From Enterobacteriaceae bacterium (GTDB taxonomy: Bacteria; Pseudomonadota; Gammaproteobacteria; Enterobacterales; Enterobacteriaceae): a stretch of 64,000 bases of DNA. The notes under the pieces are model-generated. The model was not told the origin of the DNA and did no database searches. It saw only the letters and a list, made by a program, of their open reading frames with translations. Made by a program: the position numbers and the translations under genes. Shown in pieces: positions 30,450 through 39,703 of this stretch (its first letter is position 1; every line of letters starts with the position of its first letter). The stretch is taken from positions 1-64,000 of the forward strand of contig JAIRVT010000003.1 of NCBI GenBank assembly GCA_031253755.1. Direction: 5' to 3'.

Positions 30450-31307
30450 TTAAGACTGTTTGCTCATTGCAGCAACTTCTGCTGCGAAATCAGCTTCAAC
30501 TTTCTCGATACCTTCGCCAACTTCAAAGCGAATGAAGTTGATCACGTTAGCATTGTTCTCTTTCAGCAGAGCGCCAACAGTTTTGCTTGGATCCATCACG
30601 AAGTTCTGACCCGTCAGAGAGATTTCGCCGGTGAATTTGTTCATACGGCCAGAAACCATTTTCTCTGCGATTTCGCGTGGTTTGCCAGACTGCATTGCGA
30701 TGTCCAGCTGGATCTGATGCTCACGCTCAACAACGTCAGCAGGAACGTCAGTTGGGTTTACATATTCTGGTTTGCTTGCAGCAACGTGCATTGCAACGTG
30801 TTTGATCAGCTCTTCGCTTGCGCCTTCAGCGGCAACCAGAACGCCGATACGTGCGCCGTGCAGGTAAGAACCCACAGCTTCGCCTTCCAGAATTTCAACG
30901 CGACGGATATTGATGTTTTCACCAATTTTCGCCACCAGATTAGCGCGTTGTTCTTCGAATTTCGCTTTCAGTGCATCGATGTCAGCATTTTTGTCAGCCA
31001 TCACAGAAGCGATAACTTCTTTACCGAATGCCAGAAAGCCTGAATCTTTAGCAACGAAGTCAGTTTCACAGTTCAGTTCAACGATACCGGCGAATTTAGC
31101 GTCAGCAGCAACTTCAACCAGAATAACGCCTTCAGCTGCAACACGGCCTGCTTTTTTAGCCGCTTTAGCCTGACCTGATTTACGCATGTTATCGATAGCC
31201 AGCTCGATATCACCATTCGCTTCAACCAGTGCTTTTTTACATTCCATCATGCCTGCGCCAGTACGCTCACGCAGTTCTTTTACCAGAGCAGCGGTAATGT
31301 CAGCCAT
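30450..31307 (-). CDS. tsf: Elongation factor Ts
   Basis: The guanine-nucleotide exchange factor for EF-Tu. It has 285 aa, with the N-terminal UBA-like domain motif [17 protein letters not shown] (about 10-26) and the core motif with [10 protein letters not shown] near 80 that contacts EF-Tu. It lies downstream of rpsB, as in nearly all bacteria. A GC-rich hairpin sits in the gap between them. Confidence 0.97.
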   Translation of the reverse strand: MADITAALVKELRERTGAGMMECKKALVEANGDIELAIDNMRKSGQAKAAKKAGRVAAEGVILVEVAADAKFAGIVELNCETDFVAKDSGFLAFGKEVIASVMADKNADIDALKAKFEEQRANLVAKIGENINIRRVEILEGEAVGSYLHGARIGVLVAAEGASEELIKHVAMHVAASKPEYVNPTDVPADVVEREHQIQLDIAMQSGKPREIAEKMVSGRMNKFTGEISLTGQNFVMDPSKTVGALLKENNANVINFIRFEVGEGIEKVEADFAAEVAAMSKQS

Positions 31308-31379
31308 TTGTTTTATTCCTCGATGTGTCTCGCGGGATGATAATATTCCGCGTGGAAAGTTATCAGAATCAGATATGTA

Positions 31380-31402
31380 AAGGGGGCCATAACAGGCCCC
31401 CT
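31380..31402 (-). terminator. Hairpin between rpsB and tsf
   Basis: AGGGGGCC pairs with GGCCCCCT around a short loop (TGTTAT-like), followed on the minus strand by TTTAC. It is probably a leaky terminator setting the tsf:rpsB ratio, since tsf has no obvious promoter of its own. Confidence 0.6.
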
Positions 31403-31446
31403 AACCAATATATTTCAATACCTGGTCAATAAGGGCGTATGCCTTA

Positions 31447-32181
<735 letters not shown>

Positions 32182-32391
32182 CTATAAAGTTAGTTGGGGT
32201 TATGCCTCCACAGATCCCATGACACCGACTCATTAACTGTGGCTTTCAGAGGCTATTCTGATAAAACCTGCCACATAAGAGCACCCCGGTGTATGTGCCG
32301 ATCTGTGTGTGTTATGTACACAAATGAGTTTATTTTGTATTCCGCCATTTCGCCTCCCGAAAAGAGACAATGACACGGAATATCGGCGCGC

Positions 32392-32421
32392 TTTATACCA
32401 TAAATCGCGTTTGGACACCAA
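32392..32421 (-). promoter_or_regulatory. Probable rpsB promoter
   Basis: On the minus strand, -35-like TTGGTG (32416-32421), an 18-bp spacer and -10 TATAAA (32392-32397), followed by a GC-rich discriminator (GCGCGCC), which is typical of growth-rate and stringently regulated ribosomal promoters. The -35 is weak. Confidence 0.5.
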
Positions 32422-32470
32422 CATTTGTTATTACTTTCGCCTCCTTTGTTATCAATGATTGCAATTAAAC

Positions 32471-32613
32471 ATACCCTAAGGATTTCGAGTTGCATCGCGG
32501 CGGCAAGGGAGTCTCATCCCCGGAAGCATAGATAACCGTGTGTTCATAAAAACGGTGGCCGGGGTGAATGAGCGCAGCCAACAAAGAGGCGGCTTGAAAG
32601 ACGGCGGGTATAA
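32471..32613. repeat. Family A dispersed repeat, long form (~143 bp)
   Basis: Begins ATACCCTAAGGATTTCGAGT and ends GGCTTGAAAGACGGCGGGTA. It includes the middle block with an internal imperfect palindrome (AACCGTGTGTTC.../CGGTGGCC) and the AACAAAGAGGCGG segment. It separates the divergent rpsB and map promoters. Confidence 0.85.
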
Positions 32614-32713
32614 GTTGTTAGAAATAAGGTGGGCTGATACCATTACTCCTATCATTTTTTCCTTAATGCATATCAAAGAATCGGTAATTTCTCGGTTCTG
32701 ATGGACTAATTTC

Positions 32714-33511
32714 ATGGCTATTACAATCAAAACAGATGAAGACATTCAGAAAATGCGCGTTGCCGGACGTTTGGCCGCCGAAGTTCTGGAGATGATCGAA
32801 CCTTACGTTAAAGCAGGCGTGACCACCGGTGAACTTGACCGCATCTGTCACGAACATATCACTGTGACTCAACAGGCGATTTCTGCCTGTCTCGGTTACC
32901 ACGGCTTTCCAAAATCCGTCTGTATTTCTGTTAACGATGTGATTTGTCACGGTATTCCGAGCGATGACAAAGTACTGAAAGAAGGTGATATCGTTAACAT
33001 CGATGTGACGGTGATTAAAGACGAGTTTCACGGTGATACCTCCAAGATGTTTATTGTCGGCAAACCCACCATTCAGGGCGAACGCCTGTGCCGCATCACT
33101 CAGGAAAGCCTGTATCTGGCTCTGAAAATGGTGAAACCGGGCATCCGCCTGCGCACCATTGGCAAAGCGATTCAGCAATTTGTCGAAGGCAATGACTACT
33201 CCGTGGTGCGCGAATATTGCGGTCACGGCATCGGCCGCGTTTTCCACGAAGAACCGCACGTTCTGCATTATGATGCGGATGACAACGGCGTCGTGCTGCA
33301 AAAAGGCATGGCATTCACCATTGAACCGATGGTCAACGCCGGTGATTACCGCATCCGCACCATGAAAGACGGCTGGACCGTCAAAACCAAGGATCACGGC
33401 TGGTCAGCGCAATATGAGCACACCATCGTCGTCACCGACAACGGCTGTGAAATCATGACATTGCGTAAGGAAGAAGAAGCACATCTTTCAGCGGTGTTGG
33501 TCAACGAGTAA
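32714..33511 (+). CDS. map: Methionine aminopeptidase type I
   Basis: Removes the initiator methionine from nascent proteins. It has 265 aa, with the pita-bread fold and the five metal ligands visible in their motifs: two Asp in NIDVTVIKDEFHGDTSK (about 96-112), His in YCGHGIGR near 171, and Glu in TIEPMVNAG near 204 and in QYEHTIVV near 235. It is divergent from rpsB, as in E. coli. The downstream neighbour differs: glnD is absent and polB follows in convergent orientation. Confidence 0.97.
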   Translation: MAITIKTDEDIQKMRVAGRLAAEVLEMIEPYVKAGVTTGELDRICHEHITVTQQAISACLGYHGFPKSVCISVNDVICHGIPSDDKVLKEGDIVNIDVTVIKDEFHGDTSKMFIVGKPTIQGERLCRITQESLYLALKMVKPGIRLRTIGKAIQQFVEGNDYSVVREYCGHGIGRVFHEEPHVLHYDADDNGVVLQKGMAFTIEPMVNAGDYRIRTMKDGWTVKTKDHGWSAQYEHTIVVTDNGCEIMTLRKEEEAHLSAVLVNE

Positions 33512-33532
33512 CGCTTGAAGGTATCGTGACGA

Positions 33533-33561
33533 AAATTGGCCTTTGCAAGAAAGGCCAATTT
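33533..33561. terminator. Bidirectional terminator between map and polB
   Basis: AAATTGGCCTTT and AAAGGCCAATTT form a perfect 12-bp stem around a 5-nt loop, serving both convergent genes. Confidence 0.9.
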
Positions 33562-33682
33562 AGAAACTATTTTTTGAAGATAACGAGTTAAGCCAATCCA
33601 TTTTTTGTTCCAAAAGTAATCTAACATATTAATATATTATCAATTAGTCAACGTAGACCAATTGTCAATAATAATATCTTAA

Positions 33683-36031
33683 TTACGTCAAAAACAAATT
33701 CATCTGCCCATTCAACAAAGTAGTGAAATCATCCTGAAGGAACGGCAGGATGGCGTCGGCAATCGGCATGATTTGCTTATCGATATAGTGTTGGTAATCC
33801 GGCGGTGCCGTCAGGTTTTCCAAAGGTTCAGGGCCGGATTGAGTCATCATATAGCTGATCCAACCGCCATGTTGGTATTGCAATGGCCGGTTTTTTCGCT
33901 GGTTATACTCATCCGCCAGCCGCGCCGCCCTGACGTGAGGCGGAACGTTGCGCTGATATTCAGCAAGATGGCGGCGCAGCCGTTTTCGGTAAATCAATCG
34001 ATCATCAAATTCACCGGCCAAAGTGCGGGCAACGTAAATCCGAATGTAATCCCGGTACGGCTGCCGGTGAAAAATCAGCGAATACAGCTCTTGCTGGAAT
34101 GTCTGCGCCAGTGGTGTCCAGTCACTTCTTACCGTTTCCAGCCCCTTAAACACCACTTTATCGCCGCTCAGGCCGGCATAACGTTTTTTGCTGCCTTCTT
34201 CAGTGCCCCTGACCGTCGGCATCAGGAAGCGCCGGTAGTGGGTTTCAAATTCCAGCTCCAGCGTACTGTCCAGATTGAACGACGTTTTCAGATGCTCTTT
34301 CCACCATTGATTGACGAATTCTGTCAATGAGTGACCAATCCGGCTGGCTTCTTGTTCGGAATGAGGATTTTTCAACCAGACAAACGTAGAATCGGTATCG
34401 CCATAAATCACCTGATAGCCTTGCGATTCAATCAAATCACGGGTTTGGTGCATAATCTGGTGCCCGCGCATAGTGATGGATGAAGTCAGGCGCGGGTCAA
34501 AAAAATGGCAGCCGGAAGCACCCAGCACGCCATAAAAAGCGTTCATGATAATTTTCAGAGCCTGAGACAGCGGCGCGTTCTGCTGCTTTTTCGCCTTGTC
34601 ACGCGCTTGCCAGATTTGCGTCACGATATCCGGCAGACAGTGCTGAGTACGGGAAAAAAACGCCTGCCGGAAGCCGGGCACAGCATGTTCATCATCCGGA
34701 TAGGCAAGGCCTTCCACCATGCCTACCGGGTCGATCAGAAACGTGCGGATAATCGAGGGGTAAAGGCTTTTGTAATCCAGCACCAGCACCGAATCATACA
34801 GCCCCGGAAAGGAGTTCATCACAAAACCGCCGGGGCTGTGATCCGTGACCATCGGCGGTTGTACAGGCGCGACATAACCGATACGGTGCATACGTGGCAA
34901 ATAAAGATGTGTGAATGCCGCAACCGAACCTCCGGCACGATCCACCGCTAACCCGGTTACCGTCGCCCGCTCCAGCAAAAACGCCATCAGATCGGTTTTT
35001 TCAAAAATCCGGTTGACCAGAATACAATCCTGCAAATTGTAGTGGGCGAGAGCGGGTTTATCCTCCTGAAAGCGGCGATTAATTTCATCCATCCGGTCGT
35101 AAGGGCTGTCGATGGCCTTTCCTTCACCCAGTAATGCCTGCGCGACATATTCAAGGCTGAATGAAGGAAATTTCCAGGTGGCCATTTTCAGCGCATCGAT
35201 GCCGTCAATGATAAGGCGGCCTTCTGCGGAGGCGAAAAAATGGTCGGATTTAAAGCCGTGCTCACGCCACTCCAGTGAACGCCTTCCGCGCCCGAATAGG
35301 AGCGGAATATTGTAGCGTTCAGCATGTTTTTGGAGCACCTTTAAATCAAATTGGATCAGGCTCCAGCCGATAATGGCGTCAGGATCGTAAAACGCCAGCC
35401 ATTCGTTCAGTTTTTCCAACAGTTGCGGGCGGCTGGCAACATACTCCAGATTGAAATCCAGCGCCTGTTTTTCACCGTTTTCCGGCCCCAGCATAAACAC
35501 GGTTTTATCACCGCAACCGGCTAAACCAATGGAATACAGCTCACCATGCTGACTGGTTTCGATATCCAGAGAAACCCATTTCAGGCTAGGGCGATAGTCT
35601 GGATTCGGTTTTAGCTGATAACTTCCATCCGGTTTCTGGCCGAACCAGATCGGCGCGGTAATAAAACGCTCCATCATAAAGCGATCCGGCGGGCGGATAT
35701 CGGTTTCATACAGAGGAATATTCTGTTCCCTGAACACTTTTTCCAGATGCTGAAGCTGACGATATTGCAAACAATACAAAGCACAGACGGACTGACGGTT
35801 AAAATCTTTCAGTGGCAATTTTTTCAGTTCATAATGGCGTTCCTGCGCCAGCAGGCGCTCAGCCTTCGGTACATCATGTTGAGGAATAAACGCGACCGCT
35901 TTCTGATAAGGGATCGTGATGCGTCGGCTACCGTTATCCGTAGCTAACCAATACACCAACTCGATACCGGATGGCGTATCTTTCCAGTGGCGAGACAGGA
36001 TGAAACCTTGCTCAACATGATTTGTCTGCAT
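33683..36031 (-). CDS. polB: DNA polymerase II
   Basis: A family B, SOS-induced repair and translesion polymerase with 3'-5' proofreading. At 782 aa it is one residue shorter than E. coli. The exonuclease I motif is SLDIETS near 155, polymerase motif A is [13 protein letters not shown] near 417, motif C is [10 protein letters not shown] near 545, and the KKRYAGL motif is near 615. A LexA box and a good -10 lie directly upstream. Confidence 0.97.
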   Translation of the reverse strand: MQTNHVEQGFILSRHWKDTPSGIELVYWLATDNGSRRITIPYQKAVAFIPQHDVPKAERLLAQERHYELKKLPLKDFNRQSVCALYCLQYRQLQHLEKVFREQNIPLYETDIRPPDRFMMERFITAPIWFGQKPDGSYQLKPNPDYRPSLKWVSLDIETSQHGELYSIGLAGCGDKTVFMLGPENGEKQALDFNLEYVASRPQLLEKLNEWLAFYDPDAIIGWSLIQFDLKVLQKHAERYNIPLLFGRGRRSLEWREHGFKSDHFFASAEGRLIIDGIDALKMATWKFPSFSLEYVAQALLGEGKAIDSPYDRMDEINRRFQEDKPALAHYNLQDCILVNRIFEKTDLMAFLLERATVTGLAVDRAGGSVAAFTHLYLPRMHRIGYVAPVQPPMVTDHSPGGFVMNSFPGLYDSVLVLDYKSLYPSIIRTFLIDPVGMVEGLAYPDDEHAVPGFRQAFFSRTQHCLPDIVTQIWQARDKAKKQQNAPLSQALKIIMNAFYGVLGASGCHFFDPRLTSSITMRGHQIMHQTRDLIESQGYQVIYGDTDSTFVWLKNPHSEQEASRIGHSLTEFVNQWWKEHLKTSFNLDSTLELEFETHYRRFLMPTVRGTEEGSKKRYAGLSGDKVVFKGLETVRSDWTPLAQTFQQELYSLIFHRQPYRDYIRIYVARTLAGEFDDRLIYRKRLRRHLAEYQRNVPPHVRAARLADEYNQRKNRPLQYQHGGWISYMMTQSGPEPLENLTAPPDYQHYIDKQIMPIADAILPFLQDDFTTLLNGQMNLFLT

Positions 36032-36061
36032 AATATTCAGCCAGTTAAGGGAATGACGTTA

Positions 36062-36092
36062 ATTATAGCATTTACTGTTTATTTATACAGTT
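36062..36092 (-). promoter_or_regulatory. polB promoter with LexA (SOS) box
   Basis: The LexA operator TACTGTTTATTTATACAGTT (36073-36092) has the canonical CTGT-N8-ACAG dyad. It overlaps the -35/spacer region of a promoter with consensus -10 TATAAT (36062-36067, minus strand), about 30 nt from the polB ATG. Repression by LexA is inferred from this match. Confidence 0.85.
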
Positions 36093-36133
36093 ATTTTTTA
36101 TGGCAAATTGATATATAAAACTCGGTAAGTATA

Positions 36134-36196
36134 TCAATCCAACTTTAAAATGCGGGTTATATCCGCCGTTTTGCGAATTGCCACTTGAAGTTTATT
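36134..36196. repeat. Family C repeat, degenerate copy
   Basis: Begins with ATCAATCCAACTTTAAAA and ends CCACTTGAAGTTTATTG, matching the outer arms of family C. The core hairpin is changed (GCGGGTTATATCCGC). It is the left boundary of the accessory island after polB. Confidence 0.6.
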
Positions 36197-36217
36197 GAAT
36201 ATATAAATATTGGTTTT

Positions 36218-36287
36218 TATATATACTTTTTCATAATAATGAAAGTATCAATAGTGATTATTCCTTATCATTTTGAAAATTTATTTA
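36218..36287. repeat. Family B repeat, inverted and lacking the central hairpin
   Basis: Reverse complement of the outer parts of the copies at 8303 and 9393: ACTTTTTCATAATAAT at one end and CCTTATCATTTTGAAAA at the other. One arm of the internal hairpin is missing. Confidence 0.7.
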
Positions 36288-36319
36288 TAATTGGAATATT
36301 TTTAAATAACTGTACTAGT

Positions 36320-36415
36320 CGCCTTTCAAGGTGCGTCTTATATCTCCCAGCACAGCGGGGAGATATAAGCATTCACATTGTTTTGTAAACTGCAACTTGA
36401 AGTTGGATTGGTATA
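36320..36415. repeat. Family C repeat, full copy
   Basis: About 96 bp: GCCTTTCAAGGTGCGTCT, the core hairpin TATATCTCCC.../GGGGAGATATA, and the tail AACTTGAAGTTGGATTGGTA. It lies 80 bp upstream of the hypothetical gene at 36499. Confidence 0.8.
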
Positions 36416-36498
36416 TCCCAATAACAATATTATTTTTGAAAAATATATGCTATAAAAAATTAATTTTAAAACATATTAAATATAATCGAGATTAATAT

Positions 36499-36870
36499 AT
36501 GCCATTTGAACCCCCATTCAGAGATAAATTTCATAAAGGTGATTTGATATATGGAATATCTGAACAATTAATAAGAAGAAGATATACGGTAGCAGTGGAA
36601 CGCTTTGAAGAGGTAAAGAATCACTATGATAATCAAGGCTATCCACCAATAATGATTAGTTGTTATTTAATTCCATCAGAAATAAAAGTGATGAATGATT
36701 TTCTTGAAAAATATAAGGATGATGAAAATGTACGACACGTCTTTAAAAGAAAAAGCTATCAAAAACAACTCCAGTATATAGAGGGCGATCATTATAAAAA
36801 TTATAAAAAAAGTTATTTTAATCATATAACCGTCATTCCGCACCAATTTTATGATTTAAAAACAACGTGA
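36499..36870 (+). CDS. Hypothetical protein, 123 aa
   Basis: I do not recognise this family. The protein is soluble, without signal peptide or membrane helix, rich in Lys, Tyr and aromatic residues, with a central ISCYLIPSEIKVMNDFLEKY stretch predicted to hold a strand then a helix and a basic KRKSYQKQ segment. The start is ATG, with only a weak GAG upstream. GC content is far below that of neighbouring core genes. It lies in the repeat-bounded island beside two effector-like genes, so it could be a small effector, a chaperone or an immunity protein; there is no evidence to choose. Confidence 0.55.
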   Translation: MPFEPPFRDKFHKGDLIYGISEQLIRRRYTVAVERFEEVKNHYDNQGYPPIMISCYLIPSEIKVMNDFLEKYKDDENVRHVFKRKSYQKQLQYIEGDHYKNYKKSYFNHITVIPHQFYDLKTT

Positions 36871-37080
36871 CTTTCATCATATTTTTCACACTCAGTGGCG
36901 CGGAATTAAAAGATGCAGATGGCATACCTTCCAATCAAACTTATTTAACCGTGTTTTATGAAAAAAAATAAAAAGAAAAGTTCATTCTGGCCGCTGGTTG
37001 TGAAAAATATTGCCGAGATTTCTGTGGAAATAAATGGAATTAAATATAATAAACAATAATGATTTAGAATACATTCCATG
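36871..37080. other. Gap with possible coding remnants
   Basis: No intact gene. A plus-strand reading from about 36888 gives a protein-like run (TLSGAELKDADGIPSNQTYL then TVFYEKK) that ends at a stop in an A-rich tract (36960-36978); past it, other frames give further protein-like runs for about 80 nt. This may be a decayed or frameshifted gene fragment, but it has no start codon or SD. Confidence 0.3.
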
Positions 37081-37174
37081 TGTTTCAAGTTGTACATTAT
37101 ATCTTCCTGCTACGCGGGAAGATATAACTATTTATATTGTTTTGAAATTTGTAAATTGAAGTTAGATTGGTATA
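37081..37174. repeat. Family C repeat, full copy
   Basis: TTTCAAGTTGTACATTATAT, core hairpin ATCTTCCTGC/GCGGGAAGATATA, tail ATTGAAGTTAGATTGGTATA. It lies just beyond the 3' end of the Cys-His-Asp gene. Confidence 0.8.
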
Positions 37175-37194
37175 ATTTATTAATTTTTTTGAAC

Positions 37195-37974
37195 TTATAT
37201 TATATTACATCTTCTGGATGAATGATGAGTTGTTATTTTACTATCTCCATTGGGATAGATAGTAATCAATTCATTAATGGTTGTCTGGCTTCTGCTCACT
37301 ATCGTATAAGCATATTTTCCTAATGGAGATAAATTATAATCATTATCTTGTGGAGAATTAGAGCGAGAAAGATAGAGATTTTTTCCTTTGAAATTCCATT
37401 CTCTCATTCTAATACTCCATTGATTATTATAATTATTGGCAGGGCAAACGATATTAGCCCAAGGATCACAAACCCAAGAATCATCAGGAAATTGATTTGG
37501 TAAATATATTTGCCCAGCTTTAGGTTTTGGCAAAGTATAACTAGGAGGGCAGATTAAGGCAAAAGCATGATTATAAGGCCTGAGTGTTACAATTAATTGT
37601 AAAGTTAATAGTGAGGTTAATTCTGAAATATTAGTATCGGGGGAATAATAAAGCTGACAAAGTGTTGTTTTATGTGTTTTTTTTAAATATTGTAAAGCGA
37701 AAATAGCTAATAAAAGACAATTTCCGACTAAAAATGAATTTTTATGTGATACCAGATAATCATAAATTCTATTACTGGGTTGCCTGACAGTTAATAATCG
37801 ATCACGTATTTTTTCGAAAGCATCGCATCTGCGATCTAATCCTTCATCAGTATAAAATGCTCTTTTTTCTTCTGGTAAGATATTGAGATCACAATACCCA
37901 ATATTAAAAGATTTCCCTTTAAATGAGTTTTGTGCGTTCAATGCAGCATCACGTAAAATATATTCAATTGACAT
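37195..37974 (-). CDS. Putative Cys-His-Asp enzyme (papain-like effector candidate)
   Basis: A 259-aa protein from the ATG at 37974, which has a good SD (GAGGA, 7-nt spacing); a longer in-frame extension to 38100 has no SD. No signal peptide. Three conserved-looking motifs suggest a thiol-enzyme triad in papain order: Cys86 after Gly-Asn (LVGNCLLLA), His136 (NHAFALI) and Asp170 (VCDPWAN). A Cys-His-Asp set with an aspartate in a DPW context recalls YopT/AvrPphB-type proteases and related glutamine deamidases, though the spacings (50 and 34) differ from those families. The function is therefore inference. It is AT-rich and divergent from the M91-type gene. Confidence 0.6.
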   Translation of the reverse strand: MSIEYILRDAALNAQNSFKGKSFNIGYCDLNILPEEKRAFYTDEGLDRRCDAFEKIRDRLLTVRQPSNRIYDYLVSHKNSFLVGNCLLLAIFALQYLKKTHKTTLCQLYYSPDTNISELTSLLTLQLIVTLRPYNHAFALICPPSYTLPKPKAGQIYLPNQFPDDSWVCDPWANIVCPANNYNNQWSIRMREWNFKGKNLYLSRSNSPQDNDYNLSPLGKYAYTIVSRSQTTINELITIYPNGDSKITTHHSSRRCNII

Positions 37975-38092
37975 ATCAATATCCTCAAAAATAAATCTAA
38001 TGAATTGAACGAGGTTTAATAAAAAAATGTTTAAGTGAATCCAATAAATCTTTATAGTAGTATCAAATAGCATTTTGCCGTGCATTATGGTA

Positions 38093-38120
38093 TTGATCAA
38101 TTTAATTCGTTTAATATGAA
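38093..38120 (+). promoter_or_regulatory. Candidate promoter of the M91-type gene
   Basis: TTGATC (38093-38098), a 16-bp spacer and TATGAA (38115-38120), about 33 nt before the SD-led start. It lies in the 185-bp region shared with the divergent gene at 37974. Weak consensus. Confidence 0.35.
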
Positions 38121-38159
38121 TGAGAAATAAGTTTTTATTTATTTTTTAAGGATATATAT

Positions 38160-38855
38160 ATGCAACGCCCTACTTTTTTAAAATTACCACCGCAAGCTCC
38201 CACGCGAATAGACGAAACACAGCATAAAGAAAACTTTAGGCGAAAATGGTTTTATAACAATCAGAATATCTCTTTTGTCAGCTATGATAACGAGCAACTG
38301 ACATCACTTGATAACGCAATGATTAAAATAAAATCATCAATGGCAGGCCGTCAGTTACTCCAACGAATTGATTCAGAATTACGAAAGAAACAACTTAAAA
38401 TATCTATTCATCTCAAAACCAATGAAACGGCAGTTAAGGCCTATGAGGATCGTTATGCTGACAGTTATCGAGGAACGGGATCTGATTTTTATTGTCATCT
38501 TAAACAAGATAATAAAATACAAGGCGAGGAAATAATAAAAGAAAATGCCTGCATAGTATTTCATGAACTTCTTCATGTTCTGCATAATTTGGAGGGAAAA
38601 CGTCTTACTAATGACGATCTAAACCAAAGTATCCATCCTTTCTTGCTTGAGGAAGCTAAAACAGTGGGTCTTGGGAAATATTCTCACGGAAACCTTTCAG
38701 AAAATACATTCAGGCGTGACATTCATTCTCCGCGCCGAACTTTTTATTCTCATTACAATGAGGTAACGATAAACGATAATAATACCTTCACAACAAAAGG
38801 AATAAATAATGAATTCAGGGAAAATCCCTTACCATTTTTGAAGAAAATGAAATAG
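38160..38855 (+). CDS. NleD/HopH1-like zinc metalloprotease effector (peptidase family M91)
   Basis: A 231-aa protein with the zincin motif HELLH (H135, E136, H139) in a hydrophobic helix, followed by EEAKTVGLGKY (164-174) and the ENTFRRDI...PRRTFYSHY block (181-199), the sequence pattern of M91 effectors. E. coli NleD has the same size and a matching motif near residue 142, and cleaves JNK and p38 kinases in host cells. There is no signal peptide, so delivery would need a type III or other contact-dependent system; none is in the window. ATG with SD AAGGA 8 nt upstream. AT-rich, in a repeat-bounded island. The family call is firm; targets are inferred. Confidence 0.85.
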   Translation: MQRPTFLKLPPQAPTRIDETQHKENFRRKWFYNNQNISFVSYDNEQLTSLDNAMIKIKSSMAGRQLLQRIDSELRKKQLKISIHLKTNETAVKAYEDRYADSYRGTGSDFYCHLKQDNKIQGEEIIKENACIVFHELLHVLHNLEGKRLTNDDLNQSIHPFLLEEAKTVGLGKYSHGNLSENTFRRDIHSPRRTFYSHYNEVTINDNNTFTTKGINNEFRENPLPFLKKMK

Positions 38856-38926
38856 CGCAGTTTTTACTATAGTTACTTTTTACTTGTTGAATGGATTACT
38901 CAAATAAATGGAAAAAAATGTACATT

Positions 38927-38966
38927 CTCCAGATTTTTTTGGATGAAAAATCTGGAGATTTTTTCG
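38927..38966. terminator. Terminator between the M91-type gene and thiQ
   Basis: CTCCAGATTTTT pairs with AAAAATCTGGAG around a short loop and is followed by ATTTTTTCG. The A-rich left flank allows function in both directions for the convergent genes. Confidence 0.85.
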
Positions 38967-38989
38967 ATAATATCTTTTTATATTTATAT

Positions 38990-39703
38990 TTATTGAAATA
39001 TCCCCAACACCCGCGCCTCCGGCACTTCACCTTTCACCAGTTTCTCCGTCGCACCATCATAATAAACTTTTCCATCCACAATCAGCAAAGCGCGTGGGGC
39101 GATTTTGGCAGCGTCATCAAGGTTATGGGAAACCATCAGCAACGTCAGTTTGCGATCACGACAGACCTGATCCAACAACTCCAGCATTTCATTGCGTAAA
39201 GCAGGATCGAGGGCGGAAAAGGGTTCATCCAGCAGTAAAATCGGTTGCTGACGAACTAGACAGCGCGCCAGTGCGGCGCGTTGGCGCTGACCACCGGAAA
39301 GTTGGGCTGGCAGGCGAGGCAGGTGTTCTGTCAGTGAAACTTGCGCGGTAATTTGTTGCAACACCTGCCGTTGTTGCGCATCCAATTTCAGGCCGGGATG
39401 CAAACCTAAACCAATATTTTGCTCAATGGTCAGATGGGAAAACAGGTTATTTTCCTGAAATAACATGGAAACCGGGCGTTTGGCAGGTGCAGTGCAAGTA
39501 TGATTTTCATCATTCAGCCAAATATGGCCGCTTTCTGCAAATTGAAAACCCGCCATCAAACTTAATAATGTGCTTTTACCTGCGCCGCTGGGGCCGAGGA
39601 TGGCAACACGTTCTCCCGCCGCAATATTGACGTGGAAACGCATGTCGAGCCGTTCATGAGAATTTTGTTCATACGTATAAAGCACATTTTCAAGTTTAAT
39701 CAT
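38990..39703 (-). CDS. thiQ: Thiamine ABC transporter, ATP-binding protein ThiQ
   Basis: The ATPase of the thiamine/TPP importer ThiBPQ. Walker [10 protein letters not shown] at residues 37-45, signature LSGGQRQR near 130, Walker [13 protein letters not shown] near 150. I chose ATG 39703 (237 aa), which overlaps the thiP stop by 8 nt and aligns with the E. coli start; an upstream in-frame codon would add eight residues. Confidence 0.95.
   Translation of the reverse strand: MIKLENVLYTYEQNSHERLDMRFHVNIAAGERVAILGPSGAGKSTLLSLMAGFQFAESGHIWLNDENHTCTAPAKRPVSMLFQENNLFSHLTIEQNIGLGLHPGLKLDAQQRQVLQQITAQVSLTEHLPRLPAQLSGGQRQRAALARCLVRQQPILLLDEPFSALDPALRNEMLELLDQVCRDRKLTLLMVSHNLDDAAKIAPRALLIVDGKVYYDGATEKLVKGEVPEARVLGIFQ

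Noticed and set aside
32663..33397. Long minus-strand reading frame (244 codons) opposite map
   Set aside because: It lies fully antisense to the clearly conserved map gene and has no family resemblance; a codon-bias shadow.
36185..36388. 67-codon plus-strand frame after polB
   Set aside because: It is made almost entirely of family B and C repeat sequence and has no SD.
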